From assembly GCA_036768485.1 (NCBI GenBank), contig JAVLUZ010000142.1, positions 6,972,297 to 7,036,296 of the forward strand: a stretch of DNA of 64,000 nt. The letters run 5' to 3'. Source of the stretch: Mermis nigrescens. Lineage: Eukaryota > Nematoda > Enoplea > Mermithida > Mermithidae. Made by a program: the position numbers and the translations under genes. This document shows positions 55,319-64,000 of this stretch, piece after piece. The notes beneath the pieces were generated by a model that was not told the origin of the DNA, made no database searches, and saw only the letters and a program-made list of their open reading frames with translations. How positions within the stretch are numbered: position 1 is the stretch's first letter; every line of letters starts with the position of its first letter.

Positions 55319-57937
55319 TATCACGCCAGTTAGAACACATTATGGTGACAGTTTTGCAATGTTTTAAATTTTAAAGAAAGGTATTTAGGCCAGAAAATTT
55401 TTTTGTAGTTGTAGACCTAAGAACGTTTTTGAGCGCAAAACACGGTCACAGTTCAATTTAAAGGTTCTGCTCCAGTAAAAGCTGTACTAGTATTCTCCAG
55501 CTATTCTGTCCACAAGAAATGCTGACCGGTTCTTCATGAAGCGATTAAATTCAAAAATGCATTTAACATTTTTAAATTATGAGAAATGATGTGACCGATT
55601 ATATTTCGGATCTTCATGTGCCAAAAATCCTTATTCAATGTTGAACAAACAACGACCATACATACCGTACCTATGTCTTTCCTCCAAGATAGCCAAAAAG
55701 CCTACGTCGGCTTGGTTTATGGTTTGTTTTTCAAAAATAAGCATTTATGATATAAATTTACAAACATAAACAAAAATATTGATAAAAAATTGGAAAAAAA
55801 TGGAAAAACTGCCTCTTTTCTAGAAAACTTTTAAAATTGATCAACAATATTATTCCTTGCTTGTCAGTAAAAAGAATTGCTTGCAACCAAACGAAAATAT
55901 TGCAAAAAGGTGAAATTAATTAAAAAGAGTTTACGGAATTGTCCGCCTCTTCTAAATTTATTGATCTCGAAAGCGATCTCGTTATTTAGCACAATGCAAC
56001 AACCAGAATAAAGTGCACAAGAAGAACCATCGTTTTCATTTTCCACTTTACTCAATATGGTGCTAGTGCGCTTCTATAATTTAACATAATTTTAACAGAT
56101 TGAATTACTCGTTCATAGTGATATTCTCAATTCATTAGAACAAAAATTTGAAAGAAAAAGTTTTCGGAAATGCTAAGAAGGAATTTAAAACTTCCAAAAT
56201 TCTGCTGCACCATTTTTTCATAGGTTTAGGGCGATAAAATGCGAGTTTTCTGCCTGGAATCATTTGTTTTTTAGACTTAAGTCATCGCGTCGCGTCCCTT
56301 TAATTGATTTATCCTAAGCCTGTCATCAACATTTCAGCCGATCATCATCCTGTGTAGTGAAAAATGTTCATTTCATTCTGGTAAAAAGACAGAAAATCAG
56401 ATTTCGGAGTGCATTTTTTGTCTGCAGTATGCATACCTGCACTTTCGACTGCTTATGACTTCAAAAAGCATCGTGCCTAAATCAGTTTTATGTTATTAAT
56501 TGAATAAACTGCCTATTTATTTTTCAAAGATTGGGAATTCCGGGGTCAGCCCCAAAAAGTTTTTGAAAAGTGCTTTTTCAAGCTCAAAAACCATGAGTAC
56601 ACGTCAAAGTCATTGTTTTCCGACGTTTTAGACGGTAGCTTGTTTTTTTCTGAAACACAAAAACATGTAAAAAATTTGGAAAAAATCTAAAAAAGTTTGA
56701 GTAAATTGAACAAAATATATCTGAAAAATAAGCATGCCGAAAATTTGGAAATTTCAAGCCACAATATAGCTAAAAAGCCTTAAAGCACATTTTATACGAT
56801 TTTTTCTTAGAAAATCTACATTCTGGGGGTCAGCAGCCATTCTGCGGGGGTCAAACCACCAAGAAAACGTATGATTAGCTCCATATTTTCTATCATCATG
56901 ACTGTTCTTCAGATTACATAAAAAAGCCCCGGATTGATTTTAGTGATTATCGGCAAAATTGTACATCTTCTTAAATTAGAACCAACTTCACTTCTCACTT
57001 TGAACTAATTTGTTTATGTAATTTAGGATGATGCAATTTAGTTTAAGGCATATTACTACTTTAGCGCGGAAAATGTCAATTTCGAACAATTCAGTGAAGA
57101 CTATATGTACCGGCTCGACATTCTTTAAAAATTTTTTGTCCATACCAGGCGTCAGGATTCAAATCATACGGACTTTTCATTTAATCGATAAGTTAGCATA
57201 GATTAAGCTTAGTTTAAACTTGGCTTAGTTAATGGTTAACCCTCGTTCTCCAGTGGTCCCATATTCAATTTTTCACCTGACCTTATAATCTTCGATCACA
57301 CACAATAAGCATACAATCTGTATGTTTTTTAGATGGTCACATGAAGAATGTTGTATTGTCTATTCATTAACAGTGTGCCAAGGCATACTTTTAGTGTAAA
57401 TTTGCTGTCTAGCTGGATTGTTGAGAAGTCGCATCACACAGTCAAAATTACACATGACTTGTAACTTTCCGTAAAGCATGTGCGGGTCATAGAGCTAAAA
57501 TGGGAGTATTCAGAGCTTAAATACGTTTTTGATAAATACTGACTTGCCAAATCACGCGAAATCCGTGAAAAAATAGCTAGAAAGAATCCCAGAACCTGTG
57601 GTCTCTCGAAGTTTATAAATATGCAAAAACTTCATTGTGTGATCCAGGATCATGCGGTCGGTCGGATGTACGAACCTTAAAAACGCTAAATATGTACATA
57701 AGCGCAAACATATTAAACGCAAGTGCACCAGTAGAGGCAAGCACGGCCGACATGGAGGATTAACCAACAAGTGATTATAAAATGAGATGTGAAGCAAACA
57801 AAAAAATCTTTAAATACAAGAAAAATGTGTTTTATAAATATTCCTAACACTTAAGAAGGACGCTTTCTTTAGACAACTTTCAATATGACAGTCAATCAGA
57901 CATTGTTATTCTGTTGAATAAGAGGTAACGTCCTAAC
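55319..57937. other. no gene seen over 2.6 kb
   Basis: AT-rich sequence. GGGGGTCAGCAGCCATTCTGCGGGGGTC near 56824-56851 may be a remnant of another G-rich-ended element. No exon with supporting splice signals was found. Confidence 0.4.
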
Positions 57938-58137
57938 ATGGCCACCAGTCCCAACACGGCCACCGTCCCAACACGGCCACATAAATTCCCAACACGGCCA
58001 CCGTCCCAACACAGCCACCGTCCCAACATGGTCATTGTCCCAACATGGCCACCGTCGCAACACGGCCACCGTCCCAACATGGCCACTGTCCCAAGATGGC
58101 CACCGTCCCAACAAAACCACTGTCTCAGCAAGGCCAC
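57938..58137 (+). repeat. 17-bp minisatellite
   Basis: About eleven units of GTCCCAACACGGCCACC with a few substitutions. Ends at the left border of a MITE (58141). Confidence 0.9.
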
Positions 58138-58140
58138 CAC

Positions 58141-58277
58141 CACACTTGGGCGTGGGGAGTATGCACCCCCAGAAGTTCGAATACCCCCAGAAATCAAAAC
58201 ACCCCCCAGAATTCAATTTTCGAAAATGTTTTGAATTTTTTTGCTTTTTTTCGCGATTTTTTGATGCCACTGGATAG
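58141..58277 (-). mobile_element. truncated long-subfamily MITE
   Basis: CACACTTGGGCGTGGGGAG through GATGCCACTGGATAG, then the match stops; the other half is absent. Confidence 0.8.
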
Positions 58278-58782
58278 AAGTCAAAATGTGCCACGAAACG
58301 ACACCTATATCTGTGACTGTTTTATATTCTTTTTGGGCGTACGTTTTCTATTTTTAACTTAATTTACAAAAGTATGTGTCTCCTTTTTTCAACGACACAT
58401 TTTTCAATATCTCGAGACTTGTACATCCATGGGCCACGAACCTTATTTGTTCAGTTTAAGTACATAAATGCCTTTTTTATTGTTAATGAGGTGCACGATG
58501 TGATAAATAAAGTCGTACTTACATTAAGCTGTATGTTTTTTGTAATTGTGTGCCGACTGCCGACTATCTACCGCTTTTCGAAACTGTTAACAAATATTCA
58601 ATGTTTCGGATGCGCCCAACATGTACAACCCGACCACAGTGCAGAACGTTGAATGCAAAATTCTTTATGCATGTGAAAAACTAACTTTAGTCATCAATTT
58701 AATTGCTGCCACATGTATATCCATGCCTAATTATCTTCCTGTAATTAACAATTATTACCTACTCAACTGATTGAAATACAGT

Positions 58783-58836
58783 GATAGTGGCCTTGTTGAG
58801 ACAGTGGCTTTGTTGGTACGGTGGCCGTGTTGGGAA
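58783..58836 (-). repeat. minisatellite units in opposite orientation
   Basis: GTGGCCTTGTTGAGAC, GTGGCTTTGTTGGTAC and GTGGCCGTGTTGGGA: three reverse-complement units of the 57938-58137 repeat. Confidence 0.75.
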
Positions 58837-59979
58837 TTAAAAACTATTGGTTGGGCCTAATAGGGTACACTGGTTGTTCTAGAGAGAACGAGCATCGTCC
58901 ACAACGTTGATTAAACTTTTTGACGTGTGCCCATAATTTTCAACCCCAAAAAAATTTATATAAATTTTAAGGGGCTGACCATCGGAAATTCCATGCTGTA
59001 CATCTATGGTTCTGAACAGACATGCACGCGGGGGTTTAGGATGGTTAAGACCACAGAATCGAGAAATTATAAATTTTTCGGGAAAATGAGGCAAAATAAA
59101 GGTCAAAAATGAATAAGAATTAAAAATTTGCTGTAAAGTGCTTGAAATTAACTGAAAAGTCTGGAACAACGTAGTTTTAACGCTATTTTAGCAGTTCTTT
59201 CAATTTTGACGTCATTTTGGCCCAGTAAAAGCTCAATTATTGACCCCCTCCTAGACAGGCTGACCACCCCTCCCAGATCGGCCATGCGGTGCATCTATGA
59301 ATCTGATCCCTTTACGTACAAAATACGTATAGTCTGTTTCACATGCCTTCATGCATAAATTTAAAATTTTTTATCGACAGTAAGCCGAGGGTTACGATAA
59401 TTATATATCAGATCTTGGAGATAGTTTTAAAACATAATCTTATATTTTGCGTAGATGCCTGCCATAGAAAATTGGACATCCTTTATATGTTTGACTGTTT
59501 GACTTAGCCAATGGATCAGGCATAAATACAAGTCTTCGAGCTGTCTAGACACAATTAAATAGCTAATAACTAACTCAGACATCATCGTGTCAAATTTTGA
59601 TAATCTTAATCGTTCGTGGCCTAAAACTGCAGCTGACCACTCAAAACCTGCTAAAAAATTGATCATACATTCACTCCACAGGGATATCGCGATTATGAGA
59701 CAACTTAGAACTCGACGAATAGATTTCAATGACTTTTCAGATGAAATAATGCTATTTGAAACGCTTCCATCTTGGTTGATTAAAGTCCGGCGATTCTTCA
59801 AAATCAGCTTTTGTAAAACGCCTGTATGAACACTGCAAAGGCGAAAATAAGCAATTGACACCAAAGGTCCGTTTTCCTGCTTTATGCAGATCATACTTGA
59901 CTTGTTTCGATTGAAAATCCTGAAAATGATTTTAGAAATAAACACTAGGAAATGTGATTCATGTTGCAAGTATGTTTGT
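58837..59979. other. no confident gene; MITE end at 59329
   Basis: 59329-59420 is one end of a TAGTCTGTTTCACA MITE without a partner. A 204-codon minus-strand frame covers 59427-60041 but runs into the Helitron end at 59980. A plus-strand frame ending near 59920 (KRLYEHCKGENKQLTP) overlaps it. Neither is recognised. Confidence 0.3.
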
Positions 59980-62494
59980 ATAGCACAGAAAAATGCTCCG
60001 ATGGAACAAAAAGGACAAATATACTCGGAATTGCGCGTCATCGAGGACTTAAAAGGAGGGAAACTTGTAAGAATCCATTAAAAATACGACTTCGCTGAAA
60101 AACTAAAAAAATCGAAGTATATTCTGCGGCCTGCAGAAGAGATTTGCACCTCCGACGTAAAAATAAATGACATGAACAGCTTATTCATAGAAGAGAAACA
60201 ATCACTAACCAAGAAACGACATAATAAGCATTCTTACGCTAGCATGGCACGCAATGCTATGGGGCAGCTAATGGTGTGCTTGTCATAATTCCTTTATGGA
60301 GTCATTGACGATTAACTAAATCTTGATTAGATATTGAAACAAAAATTTGATATTGATGAGAAACTAAATCGGTTATTAAAATACATCAAAGCTTCCTTAT
60401 TATCTCTTTTTCTGAGGCAGTGAACAACGTTTTGTGAATGCGCGCTTTTTGTGAAGCCGCTGAATATACTTCGATTTTTGCCTCATAAGTCGTATTTTTA
60501 GTGGATTCTTACAACTTTCACAGGTAGGTAACTTTTCATTGGTCCCCTCCTTTTATATCCTTAATGATGCGTTATTCCAAGTATATTCGACCTTTTTGTT
60601 CCATCAGAGCATTTTTCTTTGCTAGTACCCTATGTACTTTTAATTAGCACGATTTGATTAATTAAATCAGTAAACACATACGGTAACATGCCACAACAAT
60701 GACAGCGTAGTTCAAGAACGCGGAAAATAATATTAGTCTGAACAACCACATTATCTTTTTTAAACAAGACAACCTTACCTTGTTAAAACCGATCAAATGT
60801 TTTCAGCATAAATTTAACCCAACTGCTGGGTGAAAAGAACACTTACATTCACTTATTAATCCAAACGCTACATGGAACATTTTGAAAAATTAAGCTTATG
60901 GAACATTTTAAACAATTAAGCTTTTGCAATGCTTCGAAACTAAAGTTAATTTTCGGTTTAAACTTTACACAACTACTGAGTGTAAAGGAAACATACAGTT
61001 ACATTCGTAATCCTAACTTCTCGGGACATATTTTGAAAGAATTCATGCTGGAAGTACAATAAATATGTAGTGTAAACTTGACACATCAAAAATAAATGAA
61101 TATTGTAGACATTACACAACTACTGGGTGTAGAGAAGACTAACAGTCAGATTCGTAAATCTGACGTTACACAGCACATTAAAAAAATAAATAAAGCTTCC
61201 GCAACGCTCTAGAATTTAGGTTAATTTTCGGTGTAAACTTTACACAATTCCAGAGTGTAAAGAAGATTTTAGTCGGATTCGTAATTCTGAAATTACAACG
61301 ATATTTCGATCTATATTTATGAAATAATTGACTCTCTACAAGGTCTGCAGACAAATAAATATTAAATGCAAACCACTTTACATCACTGTTGAGTGTAAAC
61401 AAACGCGCCTAACTGACGTATCACCTTTGACCCGAGGTACATTTTTAAACTTTTGATCATGTTCAGACTCATAAGCGGAGAAGTTGTCAGAAAAACATAA
61501 ATAAACACAATTTGCTGTGACGTATGCCGCTTAGCAAGTATTTTATTTTTATTCTATTAGACTCATACTGATTTCTTTTAAACGGTAAAATTGGCGAACA
61601 AAAAAGGGAAGAAAAGAATTTTTCACCATTCACCACATTGTAAACTTTAAAAATCTCAACGGATCTCTCCATTTAGTGTGAAGAAATTCGGTTTGGGCCA
61701 ATTTGTAGCCCTTGAATTGTAGTACGTTTGTATGTGGGAGACTCCTGTTCCGCAAAATATTTGAGATAGTGACCAATCAAAAAAGGAAAAAAAATGTGTT
61801 TTTCACCCCATGTTACAAACCTTGATTTCGAGCTTTATACCTCCAGAAATAACTCAATAATGAGTTTTTTCGAACGCAATTTGCTGCGACGTGTAGATAT
61901 TAGAACGTACTTTAATTTTATTTCATTCAATTCGTCCCGAATCATAACCGGAAAAGTTGACAGAGAAATCTGAGACAAAATCTGTTTTTTACACCATGCA
62001 CTAAAGTGTAAAGTTTGAACCTTTAGATCTAAGTCCGTATTAAGTGCAAAAAAATTTGCAGGTAAGCCGAAGGTATCCCTTGAAACGTAACACATTTTCG
62101 TAAATTGGTTTTTGGGGGACTCTTATACAAAGAATATGGTAGCCGTAAACAAGTCGATAACTCGACTAAAATGTGTTTTTCTACCCCAGATTTTTCCAGT
62201 CTTTACACTGCTCCGCCGGGAACAAGTCACTTGAAAAAAATTTCAAAAAGCGTTTAGAGCTTCTTCAATTTCTAACATTAAAAAACCAGACTACACAGAG
62301 TGCAAAAGTGAGCTAGAAAAGTCGTGTGACCGACCAAAATTTTCAAAATTTAAATGTTATAACGTTACAGTGAAACTTTACACGCTCTTTACACACCTGG
62401 TAATGATTTTAAAAAAAACAAAAAGCTGTAGGGGGTGGACATATGTTGGGGTACCCAAGTATATTGTAGGTGTGCACTAATGCGCTACCTTTGA
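59980..62494 (-). mobile_element. non-autonomous Helitron, copy 5
   Basis: On the minus strand it starts TCAAAGGTAGCGCATTAG at 62494 after A; the 3' end is eroded to GTGCTAT at 59980 instead of CTAG. Terminal arm 59980-60136, inverted internal arm 60453-60625 with intact CTAG at its junction. Shortest copy (2515 bp), with the repeat modules near 61518 and 61880. Confidence 0.7.
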
Positions 62495-62623
62495 TGAAAC
62501 CTTCATTATCCATGTTGCTGTAAATCGAGCAGGTACGAGAGCAGATAAATCTGAAGCAACGACACTATGCTTGATTCATTCTTTTTCCCATTAAACTGAA
62601 TGAACCCCCAGAATGACTGATGA

Positions 62624-62796
62624 ACGTAGACGTGGGGAGGTGGTTTGGGAAGTTCCTAGCTAGACCTTCTACCGAGGATCCGGCAGACTCCCTCAGACCC
62701 CCAGAACTGAATTTTTGGCGTGTTTTTTTGTAATTTGTGGTCGATTTACACTATCCAGACCCCCAAAATTTGGCTGCTGCGGTGCTACCCATTTAT
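62624..62796 (-). mobile_element. short-subfamily hAT-like MITE, diverged
   Basis: ACGTAGACGTGGGGAGG to GCTGCGGTGCTACCCATTTAT with a perfect 8-bp duplication ACTGATGA (62616-62623, 62797-62804). Confidence 0.82.
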
Positions 62797-62969
62797 ACTG
62801 ATGACCCAAGAATTTTTTCCCTCATAGAGCCCATGGAAAATATGCTGTTTTAAGCGTCATAGAGGCTCCTTAGGTCAATCCAAACTCATAAGCATTGATT
62901 ATAGATAACCATTTTTAACCATATTTTGTTTAATCTTATTATTTTTTTGAAATTTTTTATGTTCTCATG

Positions 62970-63563
62970 TAGGGGCGTAACCAGAATTTAATTTCGAGAG
63001 GAGCCCGACATTTTGGAAGTCTTACATCTCCAGAACTATTATGATATACGCGACAATAATAGCATTTTTGAGCATTTCACAAAGAGATCTATGCCACGGT
63101 GGAGAAAAATTTAGAAAAAAATCAAAAAATTTTTTTGCTTCATTTTAATCTTGAATATAAAAAATCTGTTCTCTAACCTATCTGTATGATTAATCTCTCA
63201 ATATAAAGTTTAAGCTTAACTCCAAAACATTTCGAAATTCTTGTCTTTACATTTAAATTTGCAGTTTTGCAAAGAAAACTAATGAAGGAAATAATAAATA
63301 GGCACGAAGCGCCGAAATTTTGTAACATATTCGCCATTTTTAAGTCATATCTGGGCTTCTAAGATAAAAAAATATTATAGAAAATGAGAAATCCGGCGCG
63401 AAGCGCCGAAAAATTTTGAGTTTTGTTGCACAAAAGTGTTAAAAACGCATTTTGGCTGTCTATTTAGTAGACTAAGAGAATTTTCAATTTTTTCCTTTGA
63501 GGTGAGAAATAAATTTTTTTTCATTTCAAGGGGGTGGGCGTCCCCCGGCTGGTTACGCCCCTG
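62970..63563. mobile_element. 594-bp hAT-type element (AGGGGCGTAACCAG ends)
   Basis: TAGGGGCGTAACCAG and CTGGTTACGCCCCTG are inverted ends, with a perfect 8-bp duplication TTCTCATG (62962-62969, 63564-63571). Contains CGGCGCGAAGCGCCG-type palindromes near 63310 and 63394. No transposase. Confidence 0.93.
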
Positions 63564-64000
63564 TTCTCATGTTACAGAAATAAGTGTGTCGTCAGAAAAA
63601 TTAAAAAAATGTTATTTTCGATATATTCGCCCATAATGCTTTGCAAGATCAGAGTGATATACGTATTGTTCCTGGAGACAACACCCGTTTGCTTATATAT
63701 TGACAATTGCTACTAATGAACAAGCTTTCACAGAAAATGGTAACTGGTTAAAATTTTTTTTAATAAAAATATATCAAAATAGAGATTGGGCTATACCTGA
63801 AATTGATTTTTCAATTAAAAGCTTACACAAGACGTCCTATTTCTCTGTGTTGCACAGTGAAGTCAGTCTGAAAACGGGGTCAATGCGAGAAGCTGATTCT
63901 TAGTCTTTTTAGCCAAACTGGCTCAAACAGATACTCCAGCCAAGAAAGAGCAAATAGAAATAAGTGATAACGAGGGAGATACATTATAATGACAATCACA
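63564..64000 (+). other. possible decayed coding fragment at window end
   Basis: Two plus-strand open stretches lie in adjacent frames: 63700-63903 (67 codons) and about 63895-63988. The second is acidic and Lys-rich (KLAQTDTPAKKEQIEISD) and ends in TAA. Together they could be the broken end of one gene or transposase. Not recognised. Confidence 0.25.

Noticed and set aside
57938..58137. CRISPR-like regular array
   Set aside because: Units are contiguous 17-bp repeats without unique spacers, in a eukaryotic transposon context; it is a minisatellite.
59004..59290. Direct repeat CCATGC(T/G)GT(A/G)CATCTATG as a target duplication
   Set aside because: Too long and imperfect for a duplication, and no matching termini were found between the two copies.
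59427..60041. 204-codon minus-strand open frame
   Set aside because: Its first about 20 codons lie in the terminal arm of Helitron copy 5, no domain is recognisable, and competing plus-strand frames cover the same DNA.

Overview
This is an AT-rich eukaryotic window with no bacterial-style gene layout. It is most likely arthropod, probably insect. The case rests on the element types present (Ty3/gypsy retrotransposon, Helitrons, hAT-type and Tc1/mariner-type elements), on long non-coding stretches and on a candidate 3' splice site followed by a short coding tail and AATAAA signals. The species cannot be read from the sequence. There is one 100-base assembly gap (28716-28815).

The dominant content is nested mobile DNA. 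(1) Five copies of one 2.5-3.6 kb non-coding family (3167-5929, 33175-36134, 44514-47938, 49144-52710, 59980-62494) have Helitron termini: 5' TC, 3' CTAG behind a small hairpin, and mostly A|T insertion sites. They make up about a quarter of the window, and each carries an inverted internal copy of its own 3' end. (2) An old Ty3/gypsy element lies on the minus strand between 9410 and 26129, with about 1.0 kb LTRs and a perfect 4-bp target duplication (GTGT). Its gag is still open over 649 codons, while protease, RT, RNase H and integrase are broken. About 5 kb of unexplained, stop-riddled sequence separates integrase from the 3' LTR. A diverged solo LTR sits at 27613-28577. (3) A family of small (150-270 bp) hAT-like MITEs beginning CAYAYSTGGGC makes 8-bp target duplications, many of them perfect. 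About twenty copies or fragments are scattered through the window. (4) Other hAT-type elements are present, with TIRs CAGAGCCCTGCGCGG, CAGGGGCGGAT and AGGGGCGTAACCAG. (5) There are short TA-type MITEs with TAGTCTGTTTCACA ends, and a dead Tc1 transposase at 1-560.

Layout: 1-9405, Tc1 relic, MITEs and the first Helitron; 9406-26133, gypsy element carrying a 2.0 kb hAT element that itself contains a palindromic element and a MITE; 26134-29487, minisatellite, paired MITEs in an inverted repeat, solo LTR, gap and a hAT remnant; 29488-33174, mostly unique sequence with the candidate host terminal exon (32571-32653); 33175-36134, Helitron; 36135-44513, a CpG-bearing unique stretch, nested and tandem MITEs and 17-bp minisatellites; 44514-52710, two Helitrons; 52711-64000, hAT elements, a minisatellite, the fifth Helitron and another complete hAT-type element.

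Target duplications give relative ages. MITEs are younger than the gypsy, the 2.0 kb hAT element and the Helitron at 49144; the CAGGGGCGGAT elements are younger than the MITEs they split. Apart from gag and the short candidate exons, no gene is convincingly functional.
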